From Jatrophihabitans_A sp035248685 (lineage in GTDB: Bacteria; Actinomycetota; Actinomycetes; Mycobacteriales; Jatrophihabitantaceae): a stretch of DNA of 64,000 bases. Position numbers and translations under genes: made by a program. The stretch is taken from assembly GCA_035248685.1 (NCBI GenBank), contig DATFHF010000049.1, positions 54,283-118,282 on the forward strand, written 5' to 3'. The notes under the pieces were generated by a model. The model was not told the origin of the DNA, made no database searches, and worked only from the letters and a program-made list of their open reading frames with translations. Below are positions 36,894-44,824 of this stretch, piece by piece (positions within the stretch are counted from its first letter, which is position 1; each line of letters opens with the position of its first letter).

Positions 36894-37421
36894 TCAGTTC
36901 TGCAGCGGCCCGGCGAAGTCCCAGCCCGACGTGTTGGAGCTTTCATCCAGCTCCAGTCGGTCCGCCGGCTGGTGGCAGGTGCGGCAAAGAAATTCCGCGT
37001 CGAATAGGTGATCGTGGTGCAGTAGGACGATCGGTGGGTCGGTGACCGCCCAGGAGTCGCCCCACTGCCGGAGTGCGTGTAGCACCGGCGCCAGCGCCTG
37101 GCCACGGGTGGTCAAGTGGTAGTCCGCGCGTGGCGGCGAGTCCTGGTACTGCCGGCGTTCTAATACGCCGGCCTCCACCAGAACCTTGAGCCGAGCGGCC
37201 AACCGGTCCCGCGGCGCCCCGGTGTTGCGGGCGATCTCGGAGAAACGGTGATTGCCGAACATCACCTCCCGTACTGCCAGTAACGACCACCGGTCGCCGA
37301 CCAGGTCCAACGCCGCGGCGATCGAACAGGGCCGGCCGGGCAGCGCGGACGGATCGATCGGTCCCGGACCCAGGGCGGCTGCCACATCGTTCAGGTTCGC
37401 ACATGTAGGTTTGCACATCAA
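36894..37421 (-). CDS. HxlR-family transcriptional regulator
   Basis: This 175-residue protein has the HxlR winged helix: CSIAAALDLVGDRWSLLAVREVMFGNHRFSEI, then RDRLAARLKVLVEAGVLERRQY and YHLTTRGQAL. A conserved cysteine opens the domain and can act as a redox switch in this family. A C-terminal extension of about 45 residues holds a CxxC (FLCRTCHQPADRLELD) and histidines (LLHHDHLF), possibly a zinc site. Two ATG codons (37421, 37418) are equally good starts. The first codons overlap a direct repeat, GCACAT-N15-GCACAT type, of unknown meaning. Confidence 0.88.
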   Translation of the reverse strand: MMCKPTCANLNDVAAALGPGPIDPSALPGRPCSIAAALDLVGDRWSLLAVREVMFGNHRFSEIARNTGAPRDRLAARLKVLVEAGVLERRQYQDSPPRADYHLTTRGQALAPVLHALRQWGDSWAVTDPPIVLLHHDHLFDAEFLCRTCHQPADRLELDESSNTSGWDFAGPLQN

Positions 37422-37624
37422 ACTTTGGATGGCTAGCGTGCCGTTTTATAGCGGTTGGATAATCAAACTCACTGCATGCTGTCGGCGCTGACCGGGGTGT
37501 TGGCCTGTGGCTTACCTCGCCCAGCGGGTTCAGCCAGTCGGTGCGTCGGGTCGCTACCGTCGGCGCGGGGTAGGACGATGATGGGGACGCCTTTGACTAC
37601 CCACCAGCCGCGAGGGGATCCGCC

Positions 37625-38194
37625 ATGACCGCACCGCCGGCCCAGCGCGCCGACTACGCGCTGTTCGAGACCGCGCTCGGCTGGTGCGGCATCGCGTGGA
37701 CGGCGGCCGGGATCAGCGGGGTGCAACTGCCGGATCCGCGTGCGGACCGCAACGATCGGCTGATGGCGGCTCGGTTGGGCGCCACCGGCCCGGCTGGTTC
37801 GGCAACCGATGAGCCGATACGTGCGGTAATCGAGGCGATTGTCGCGCTGCTGGCCGGGGCCGGCGACCCGGACGGCGTGCTGGCCGAGGCAGTGCTGGAT
37901 CCGGCCGGCGTGCCGGCCTTCAACCAGCGGGTCTACGAGGTGACTCGCACCATCCCGGCCGGCTCGACGCTCAGTTACGGCGCGGTGGCCGACCGCATCG
38001 GGGCGCCCGGCGCTGCTCGAGCGGTCGGCCGGGCGCTGGGTGAGAACCCGTATCCGATCGTGGTGCCCTGCCACCGGGTGCTGGCCGCCGACGGTTCGAT
38101 GCACGGTTTCTCGGCGCCGGGCGGCATCGCGACCAAGCGGCGGATGCTGCAGATCGAGGGCGCCCTGCGGCCGGACGATCCCACGCTGTTCTGA
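37625..38194 (+). CDS. ogt: Methylated-DNA-protein-cysteine methyltransferase
   Basis: This 189-residue suicide repair enzyme has the acceptor cysteine C149 in IVVPCHRVLAADGSMHGFS, the asparagine hinge (GENPYPIVVPC) and the helix-turn-helix segment SYGAVADRIGAPGAARAVGRAL that binds the minor groove. It takes alkyl groups from O6-alkylguanine. The N-terminal half is the usual weakly conserved domain. The 203-base interval upstream, shared with the HxlR gene, shows no site I recognise. Confidence 0.95.
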   Translation: MTAPPAQRADYALFETALGWCGIAWTAAGISGVQLPDPRADRNDRLMAARLGATGPAGSATDEPIRAVIEAIVALLAGAGDPDGVLAEAVLDPAGVPAFNQRVYEVTRTIPAGSTLSYGAVADRIGAPGAARAVGRALGENPYPIVVPCHRVLAADGSMHGFSAPGGIATKRRMLQIEGALRPDDPTLF

Positions 38195-38252
38195 GCCGGC
38201 CTGGTTCGGTCGGCGATTCTGGTGCGGCAAACGGCGGGGTTAGGGTGGGTCG

Positions 38253-38807
38253 ATGGCTGTCCAGTTGATGCTGATCTGCGGCAGTGTCCGCGCGGGATCT
38301 ACCAACGCCGCGACGCTGGCCTGCGCGGCCGAGCTGCTGCCGGACGGCTGCACGGCGCTGAACTACCAGAGCCTCGGTGAGCTGCCGCACTTCAACCCGG
38401 ACCTGGACGTCGACCCGCTGCCGGCTCCCGCCGCCGAACTGCGCCGCGCCATCGGCGAGTCGGCCGGCCTGCTGTTCTGCACACCCGAGTACGCCGGCGC
38501 GCTGCCCGGCTCGTTCAAAAACCTGCTGGACTGGACGATCGGCGGCGGCGAGATGTCCGGCAAGCCGGTCGGCTGGATCAACTGTTCCGACCGTGGGGCG
38601 GCCGGCGCCTATGCCGAACTGCGCACCGTGCTGAGCTACGCCGACACCGTGATCGTCGAGGCGGCGTGTGCCCGGATCCCGGTCAGACGCTCCGAACTGG
38701 CCGCCGACGGCTCCATCACGGATCCCTTGATTCGCGCTCAGCTGGCCGGCGTGGTACAAGCGTTGGCCGCCGCGCACTCGGCGGAAAATCTCACACGTGA
38801 CATTTGA
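38253..38807 (+). CDS. NAD(P)H-dependent FMN reductase
   Basis: This 184-residue flavodoxin-like protein has the FMN phosphate loop GSVRAGSTN near the start and the flavin-contacting segment TPEYAGALPGSFKNLLDW. It belongs to the NADPH-dependent FMN reductase/quinone reductase (SsuE/YieF-like) group, which reduces free flavin or quinones in the cytoplasm. It follows ogt on the same strand after 58 bases and precedes the HTH-MurA gene. Confidence 0.92.
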   Translation: MAVQLMLICGSVRAGSTNAATLACAAELLPDGCTALNYQSLGELPHFNPDLDVDPLPAPAAELRRAIGESAGLLFCTPEYAGALPGSFKNLLDWTIGGGEMSGKPVGWINCSDRGAAGAYAELRTVLSYADTVIVEAACARIPVRRSELAADGSITDPLIRAQLAGVVQALAAAHSAENLTRDI

Positions 38808-38865
38808 GTTCGCACAAGTTAGCGATTTCCGCAGGCAGCGCGTGTCTTCAGCCACGGAGCAACTC

Positions 38866-38878
38866 ATATCTGAGATAT
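38866..38878. promoter_or_regulatory. Palindrome directly upstream of the HTH-MurA gene
   Basis: ATATCT-G-AGATAT is a perfect 13-base odd palindrome, AT-rich in a GC-rich genome, ending one base before the GTG at 38880 and ten bases before the ATG at 38889. Its place suggests it overlaps the -10 region or the transcription start. It is a plausible operator for the HTH domain encoded immediately downstream. Confidence 0.6.
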
Positions 38879-38879
38879 C

Positions 38880-40436
38880 GTGATCGGCATGGTCGATGAA
38901 GTCGGAGCTGCCAAGGACTACGCCCGCCGGGTCGGGACGTTGATCCGAGACTCGCGCAAGAACCGGGGCTGGACCCAGTCCCAGCTGGCCGAGACGCTCG
39001 GTACCTCGCAGAGCGCCATCAACCGGATCGAGCAAGGCAACCAGAACCTCAGCCTGGAACTACTCACCAGGATCAGCGAGGCGCTTGATTCCGAGATCGT
39101 CTCGCTGGGTCGGTCCCGTCCACTGCACCTGCGGGTCGAGGGCGGCCGGCAACTGCACGGCCAAATCGACGTCAAGTCCAGCAAGAACGCCGGCGTCGGG
39201 CTGCTCTGCGCCTCGCTGCTCAACGAGGGACGCACCGTGCTGCGCAAGGTGGCCCGGATCGAAGAGGTACACCGCATCCTCGAGGTGCTCAACAGCATCG
39301 GGGTGCGGACCCGCTGGCTGAACTCCGACAACGACCTGGAGATCGTCCCGCCGGCGGTGCTGGACCTGGCCGGGATGGATCTGGAAGCCGCCCGCCGCAC
39401 CCGCAGCATCATCATGTTCCTGGCCCCGTTGATCCACCACGAAAAGCACTTCGAACTGCCGTATGCCGGCGGCTGCGCGCTCGGCACCCGGACGGTGGAA
39501 CCGCACATGACGGCGCTGCGCCCGTTCGGCGTGCAGGTCGAAGCCAGCGCCGGCAGCTATCGGGTCGAGGTCGATCCGAGCGCCCGGCCGAGCAAGCCGA
39601 TCGTGCTGACCGAGCGGGGCGACACGGTGACCGAGAACGCCCTGATGGCCGCGGCCCGCAGCGATGGGATCACCGTTATCCGCAATGCCAGTTCGAACTA
39701 CATGGTCCAAGACCTGTGCTTCTTCCTGCTCGAACTAGGCGTACGGGTGGACGGCATCGGCACCACCACGCTGACCGTGTACGGAGTGCCCCAGATCCGC
39801 CGGGACGTCGACTACTCGCCGTCGGAGGATCCGATCGAGGCGATGAGCCTGGTGACCGCGGCCATCGTGACCGGCTCGGAGATCACCGTGTGCCGGGTGC
39901 CGATCGAGTTCATGGAGATCGAACTGGCGCTGCTGGAAGGCATGGGGCTGTCCTTCGACCAGAGCCCGGAGTACCCGGCCGCCAACGGCCGGACCCGGCT
40001 GGTGGACATCACCGTGCATCCGTCCAAGCTGCACGCCCCGCTGGACAAGATCCACCCGATGCCGTTTCCCGGCCTGAACATTGACAATCTGCCGTTCTTC
40101 GCGCTGATCGCCGCCACCGCTCAGGGCTCGACGCTGATCCACGACTGGGTGTATGACAACCGGGCGCTGTACCTGACCGAGCTGACCAAGCTCGGCGCCA
40201 AGGTCACCCTGATGGACCCGCACCGGATCTACGTCGAGGGCCCCACCCACTGGTCGGGCACCGAGGTGATCTGTCCACCGGCGCTGCGGCCGGCTGTCGT
40301 GGTGCTGCTTGCGATGTTGGCGGCCAAGGGCACCTCGCTGCTGCGCAACGTCTACGTCATCGATCGCGGCTACGAGCAGTTGGCCGAGCGGCTGAACCAG
40401 CTCGGCGCCAGCATCCACACCTTCCGCGATCTATAA
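38880..40436 (+). CDS. XRE-type HTH domain fused to a MurA-like enolpyruvyl transferase
   Basis: This 518-residue protein starts with an XRE helix-turn-helix (about residues 17-72: GTLIRDSRKNRGWTQSQLAE, SQSAINRIEQGNQNLSLELL). The rest is a two-barrel EPSP synthase/MurA domain. MurA active-site features are kept: K-N in KSSKNAGVGLLCASLL, and the loop cysteine C199 in GGCALGTRTVEPH, where MurA has GGC-IG-RPVD. MurA transfers enolpyruvate to UDP-GlcNAc in peptidoglycan synthesis. The fusion may let a transcription factor sense a cell-wall precursor, which is inference. GTG 38880 and ATG 38889 are both possible starts. Confidence 0.88.
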   Translation: MIGMVDEVGAAKDYARRVGTLIRDSRKNRGWTQSQLAETLGTSQSAINRIEQGNQNLSLELLTRISEALDSEIVSLGRSRPLHLRVEGGRQLHGQIDVKSSKNAGVGLLCASLLNEGRTVLRKVARIEEVHRILEVLNSIGVRTRWLNSDNDLEIVPPAVLDLAGMDLEAARRTRSIIMFLAPLIHHEKHFELPYAGGCALGTRTVEPHMTALRPFGVQVEASAGSYRVEVDPSARPSKPIVLTERGDTVTENALMAAARSDGITVIRNASSNYMVQDLCFFLLELGVRVDGIGTTTLTVYGVPQIRRDVDYSPSEDPIEAMSLVTAAIVTGSEITVCRVPIEFMEIELALLEGMGLSFDQSPEYPAANGRTRLVDITVHPSKLHAPLDKIHPMPFPGLNIDNLPFFALIAATAQGSTLIHDWVYDNRALYLTELTKLGAKVTLMDPHRIYVEGPTHWSGTEVICPPALRPAVVVLLAMLAAKGTSLLRNVYVIDRGYEQLAERLNQLGASIHTFRDL

Positions 40437-40454
40437 CGCGGTCTATAGGCCGAA

Positions 40455-40482
40455 GCTGGGCGAACTGACCCGTCCGCCCAGC
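40455..40482. terminator. Hairpin between convergent genes
   Basis: GCTGGGCG (40455-40462) and CGCCCAGC (40475-40482) form an 8-bp perfect stem with a 12-base loop. It lies in the 62 bases between the convergent stops of the HTH-MurA gene and the secreted-protein gene. Confidence 0.5.
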
Positions 40483-40498
40483 CTGGCTGAACCGCGAG

Positions 40499-40966
40499 CT
40501 ACTTGGTGATCTCGATCGTGACGTCGTTGTTCGACTCCTGGCCACAGGTGCCGGTGTCGTTGTTGCAGCCGAAGATCGATGCGGTGGCCACCGCCTGGCC
40601 CTTGCTGAACGGCCGGCCGGAGGTGGTGGTGATCGAGCTGGCCGGAACCCGGACCAGCAGCCGCTGGTGCCCGCCGTTACAAGCCACCGAGACGTCGGTG
40701 CTGCCGGTGGCAATCTGCCCACCCACCCGCTCGGTCAGCTGCAGGGTCAGGTCGGTGAAGCCCGTCGCGTTGCATTCGACATCCACCGGGACGTCCACCG
40801 CCGCGCCGCGGTCGACCAGGGTGGCCGGCGACAGCGGCGTGACATTCAGGGTCAGGCCGCCGGAGGAGAAGGCCAGCGCCGGCGCGGACGAGCCCAATAT
40901 CGCGGCCGCCGCACCACCGGCCAGAACCGTGCCGATCACGGCTGCCTTTGTCCTGTTGGCTTTCAT
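40499..40966 (-). CDS. Secreted hypothetical protein
   Basis: This 155-residue protein starts at ATG 40966 behind GAGAGGAG. The N-terminus is a signal peptide (KANRTKAAVIGTVLAGGAAAAILG) with a likely cleavage after SSAPALA. The mature part is beta-rich with four cysteines (VECNATG, VACNGGH, IFGCNNDTGTCGQ) likely in two disulfides, and ends in NNDVTIEITK. I do not recognise the family. It diverges from the large peptidase gene, whose 5' region it shares. Confidence 0.75.
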   Translation of the reverse strand: MKANRTKAAVIGTVLAGGAAAAILGSSAPALAFSSGGLTLNVTPLSPATLVDRGAAVDVPVDVECNATGFTDLTLQLTERVGGQIATGSTDVSVACNGGHQRLLVRVPASSITTTSGRPFSKGQAVATASIFGCNNDTGTCGQESNNDVTIEITK

Positions 40967-41275
40967 CGAAACTCCTCTCGCAGGGTTTCGCCCCCCGCTG
41001 ATTGGGTTGGTTGGACATGGTTGCAACCAATAGACGCGATGCCCTGGCCTAGGTTCCACAGCCGCTAGCGATCTTGTACGAGCCCTCTCAAACCAGGCGA
41101 TAATCCCGAAGCTGCGGCTGCTGTAAACGCTATGCGTTAGCTGGGTACCCGCTGAGCGTGTGTACCGGAAGTTAAAACTTCACTCTTGTGCCGTCGGAAA
41201 ATCCGGGGAATAGTCGCGCTCGTATGTCATGACGACGAGCGTCATGGCTTCGGGTTCAGGGGGAATTCTACGGAA
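40967..41275. promoter_or_regulatory. 309-base divergent intergenic region
   Basis: No gene is seen between the secreted protein and the large peptidase. It holds two small inverted repeats, GAAGTT-AA-AACTTC (41168-41181) and CATGACG-ACGAG-CGTCATG (41228-41246), the latter about 30 bases before the peptidase start. Either could be a regulator site. GGGGGA just before ATG 41276 is the peptidase ribosome-binding site. Confidence 0.5.
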
Positions 41276-44200
41276 ATGGTCGTTAATACACCCAGGTCAA
41301 AAATCCTGGCTGCGGTGGTGAGCGCCACCGCGCTCGGTACCGTCTGCCAGTTCCTTGGAGGCGCGCCTGCCTCCGCGGCGCCCACTGCCGCAAGCACCGC
41401 TGGGCAGTCGGTGATCGTGGTCCTGCATGACCAGCTCACCGCCACGCCGGCCGACCGCGCCCACGTCAACACTCGCCGGGCGCAGGCCACCAACACCCAG
41501 GACGCCGTCCTCAACCGGCTGATCCAGCGGGGCGGGGCCAAGCCGAGCAAGGTGCAGCACTACACCGCAGCGAACGCCTTCTCCGCCACCGTGACGGCCG
41601 ACCAGGCCGCCGCATTGGCGATCGACCCGTCGGTCGCCGCGGTCATTCCGAACAACAAGGTCGCCGTCGTCAAGCCGCAGAAGACCTCTGAGACCGCCGG
41701 CCAGGTGCAGTCCGCCCAGTCCATCGGGGTGCCGTCGTCCTCCGCGGTATGCCCGACCGACCCGAGCCACCCGCTGCTGGAGCCGGAAGCGCTGGAAGAC
41801 ACCAACACCGCCTCCAACGACCCGAATGCCAAGACCGCTCAGCAGTTGACGGGCGGCTCCGGCACCAAGGTCGCCTACATCGCCGACGCGATCGACCCGA
41901 ACAACCCGGACTTCATCCGCGCTGACGGCAGCCACGTAATCGTCGACTACAAGGCGTTCTCGGCCGACGGCCCTACCCCGGACGAGGGCGGTGCCGAAGC
42001 CTTCGGTGACGCCTCTTCGATCGCGGCCCAGGGCCTGGTCTCGCACGACCTGTCGACCTTCGTCAACCCGGCCTACCCGCTGCCCGCCGGCTGCAACATC
42101 CGGATCCTCGGCATGGCCCCGGGCGCCAGCATCGTCGCCCTGAAGTCAGACCTGTTCACCACCTCGATCGTCCAGGCCATCGACTACGCGGTCAGCACCG
42201 ACCACGTCGACGTCCTCAACGAATCCTTCGGTGGCAACCCGGTTCCGGACGCCGCGGCGCGCAGCGCCATCTCGCTGTTCAACGACATGGCAGTCGCCGC
42301 CGGCACCACCGTTACCGTCTCGACCGGTGACGCCGGTACCACCAGCACCATCGGCAACCCGTCCACCGACCCGAACGTGATCTCGGTGGCCGCTGACACC
42401 AACTCCCGGAGCTACCTGCAGACCGGTTACGCCGGCGCCCGGGCGTTCAGCAACGGCCAGTGGAACAACGACGAGATCTCCTCGCTGTCCTCCGGTGGTT
42501 TCACTCAGAGCGGTGGCACCGTGGACATCACCGCGCCCGGTGAAGCCGGCTGGGCGGCCTGCGAAGCCAACTCGCCGGAGTGCACCAACTTCCGTGGCGG
42601 CAGGTCGGACTTCCAGCTGTTCGGTGGCACCAGCCAGTCCGCTCCGCTGACCGCGGGCGCGGCAGCCCTGGTGATCTCGGCCTACCGGTCCACCCACGGT
42701 GGCGCCTCGCCGTCGCCGCAGCTGGTGAAGCGGATCCTGACCAGCACCGCCACCGACCTGGGCTTTCCGGCCTTCGAACAGGGCGCTGGCCTGCTGAACG
42801 CGCGTGCCGCGGTTGAGGCCGCGCTGACCTACCCGGGTGCCAGCAGCCCGGCGCCGGCCGGCGTGGGCTCCAACATCGTCCTCTCGAAGAACCAGATCGA
42901 CCTGGCCGGTGCTCTGGGCAGCAGCCAGTCGGCCAGCATCAAGGTGCAGAACGTCGGCACCTCGCCGCTGACCATCGCCGCCGGCACTCGGGACTACCAG
43001 AACACCGCGGTGCAGCAGATCAGCACGTCGATCGACGCCAGCAATGGCCCGACCTTCCCGTACCCGACCAACGGCGTGCCGTGGGTCTACAAGAAGGTCA
43101 CCTTCACCGTTCCGGCCGGCACTGACCGGACCGCGCTGCAGATGATCTGGGCTGGTGCCCCGAAGCGGGTCGGCGGTGTCCAGCCGGTGGTCCGGGTCAG
43201 CCTGTTCGACCCGTCCGGCACCTACGTGGCCAACAGCCGGCCGCAGGGTGGCAGCAACGTGTCGAACTACGCCAACCTGGACGTCCGGTCGCCGGTCGCC
43301 GGCACCTGGACCGCGTTGCTCTACACCCCGGGCAACGCCACCGGCTACACCGGCAACGTGACGCTGCGGTTCACCCACCAGAACGCCATCCCGGTGGGCC
43401 AGCTCACGTCGCCGGCGTTCACGCTGGCGGCCGGCGCGAGCAAGAACGTGACCGCGACCTTCACGGTTCCGTCGAACGGTGACACCAGCTACTCGGTCAC
43501 CTTCGCCAGCTCGAACGGGCACCAGACCTCGGTGCCGGTGGTCATTCGCTCGATCGTCCCGATCACCAACGGCACCGGGACCTTCAACGGAACCATCACC
43601 GGCGGTAACGCGCGGGCCGGGGCGGCCGCGCAGGTCTTCACCTACGCGTTCGACGTGCCGGCGGGCAAGCGGGACGTCAGCGTCGGCGTCCAGCTCGCCA
43701 GCGACCCGAAGTACACCCTCGAAGGTGTGCTGGTGGACCCGAACGATGAGACCCAGGCCATCGACAGCAACGTGCCGTCGACCGGCATCAGCACCCTCGG
43801 CACGCCGGGGCTGGGCATGCAGATGACCGCGGTCAACCCGGTTCCGGGCCGGTGGCGGGTGGTCATTCTGGTGGTCAACCCGGTGCCGGGCACCGCGCTC
43901 ACCCAGGACTTCACCGGCACGGTGCAGTTCAACAAGAGCCAGGTGACCGCGACGGGTCTGCCCAACTCGCAGAGCACCAAGATTCCGGCCGGCAGCACGA
44001 TCACCGCTCAGGTGAATGTGACCAACACCGGTATCGCGCCGATCAACGTCCAGGTAGACCCGCGGTTTGCCACGCTTCAGAGCATCCCGCTGGTCTCGCC
44101 GTTCGGGCCGCAGTCCTTCCAGCTGCCCGCACACGCCGCGCCGACCTTCCTGGTGCCACCGAACACCACGAAGCTCACCGCAACGGCGGTCTCGGACGTC

Positions 44201-44689
44201 CCGGCGCTTCTGGAGCTCACCCCGGGTCTGCAGGGCATCGACGTGGTCGGTGACCTGAACGCGGCGCAGAACGGCAGCACCGTCTCGGTGGCTACCGTCA
44301 AGGAGACCCAGGAGGATGCCGCGGTTTCGACCGGCGTCTGGTTCACCGACGTCGAGGAGATCGGCGCGTGGGATTCCAACGGCGCTCCGACTGCGAACTC
44401 GCATGTCGACCTGACTGCGAAGACGCAGGGCTTCGACCCGAACGTCACCTCTTCCACCGGTGACTTCTGGGCCGTTGCCACGAACCCGAACGCCGATCTG
44501 GGCAGCCCGGTGACCATTCAGGCGGGCCAGACCTCGACCATCACGGTCACCATGAAGGTCGTCGGTACGCACGGCACGCTCATCAACGGGATCCTGAACA
44601 TCTACACCCCGCCGTCGTTCGCGTACCCCACCTTCAACACCACCGGTGACCAGATTGCGCAGGTCCCCTACATGTTCACGGTGAAGTAG
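41276..44689 (+). CDS. Large secreted serine peptidase with mixed S8/S53 features
   Basis: This 1137-residue protein has a signal peptide (cleavage near APASA), an I9-like propeptide (SVIVVLHDQLTATPADRAHV onward), a peptidase domain (about residues 190-500) and a long C-terminal part of Ig-like beta domains. The subtilisin aspartate region is present (KVAYIADAIDPNNPDF), but the HGTHVAG histidine block is replaced by E241-AFG-D245-ASSIAAQG, an E-x3-D pair as in sedolisins (S53). The oxyanion position reads STGDAG (D352), again sedolisin-like, and the nucleophile is S453 in GGTSQSAP. A Ser-Glu-Asp mechanism is inferred. Confidence 0.85.
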   Translation: MVVNTPRSKILAAVVSATALGTVCQFLGGAPASAAPTAASTAGQSVIVVLHDQLTATPADRAHVNTRRAQATNTQDAVLNRLIQRGGAKPSKVQHYTAANAFSATVTADQAAALAIDPSVAAVIPNNKVAVVKPQKTSETAGQVQSAQSIGVPSSSAVCPTDPSHPLLEPEALEDTNTASNDPNAKTAQQLTGGSGTKVAYIADAIDPNNPDFIRADGSHVIVDYKAFSADGPTPDEGGAEAFGDASSIAAQGLVSHDLSTFVNPAYPLPAGCNIRILGMAPGASIVALKSDLFTTSIVQAIDYAVSTDHVDVLNESFGGNPVPDAAARSAISLFNDMAVAAGTTVTVSTGDAGTTSTIGNPSTDPNVISVAADTNSRSYLQTGYAGARAFSNGQWNNDEISSLSSGGFTQSGGTVDITAPGEAGWAACEANSPECTNFRGGRSDFQLFGGTSQSAPLTAGAAALVISAYRSTHGGASPSPQLVKRILTSTATDLGFPAFEQGAGLLNARAAVEAALTYPGASSPAPAGVGSNIVLSKNQIDLAGALGSSQSASIKVQNVGTSPLTIAAGTRDYQNTAVQQISTSIDASNGPTFPYPTNGVPWVYKKVTFTVPAGTDRTALQMIWAGAPKRVGGVQPVVRVSLFDPSGTYVANSRPQGGSNVSNYANLDVRSPVAGTWTALLYTPGNATGYTGNVTLRFTHQNAIPVGQLTSPAFTLAAGASKNVTATFTVPSNGDTSYSVTFASSNGHQTSVPVVIRSIVPITNGTGTFNGTITGGNARAGAAAQVFTYAFDVPAGKRDVSVGVQLASDPKYTLEGVLVDPNDETQAIDSNVPSTGISTLGTPGLGMQMTAVNPVPGRWRVVILVVNPVPGTALTQDFTGTVQFNKSQVTATGLPNSQSTKIPAGSTITAQVNVTNTGIAPINVQVDPRFATLQSIPLVSPFGPQSFQLPAHAAPTFLVPPNTTKLTATAVSDVPALLELTPGLQGIDVVGDLNAAQNGSTVSVATVKETQEDAAVSTGVWFTDVEEIGAWDSNGAPTANSHVDLTAKTQGFDPNVTSSTGDFWAVATNPNADLGSPVTIQAGQTSTITVTMKVVGTHGTLINGILNIYTPPSFAYPTFNTTGDQIAQVPYMFTVK

Positions 44690-44715
44690 GAGGGATTAGT
44701 TCGAGCTAGCACTAC

Positions 44716-44751
44716 CAGGGCGCCGCGGACCGCATGGTCCGCGGCGCCCTG
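44716..44751. terminator. Hairpin terminator after the large peptidase gene
   Basis: CAGGGCGCCGCGGACC (44716-44731) and its exact complement (44736-44751) form a 16-bp stem closed by GCAT. It lies between the convergent peptidase and MFS genes and can serve both. No U-tract is present. Confidence 0.8.
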
Positions 44752-44824
44752 CGATGTCCGGTGTCTGCTTGCCGATTCGTCCCGGAAATTGCGGGCTATA
44801 GCGCGCATTGCGTAGGACACATCG

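Noticed and set aside
42146..44572. A very long open frame on the minus strand inside the large peptidase gene
   Set aside because: It is antisense to a well-supported gene. Its product is rich in Arg, Gly, Asp and Val without domain pattern, the usual result of GC-rich codon bias in an opposing frame.
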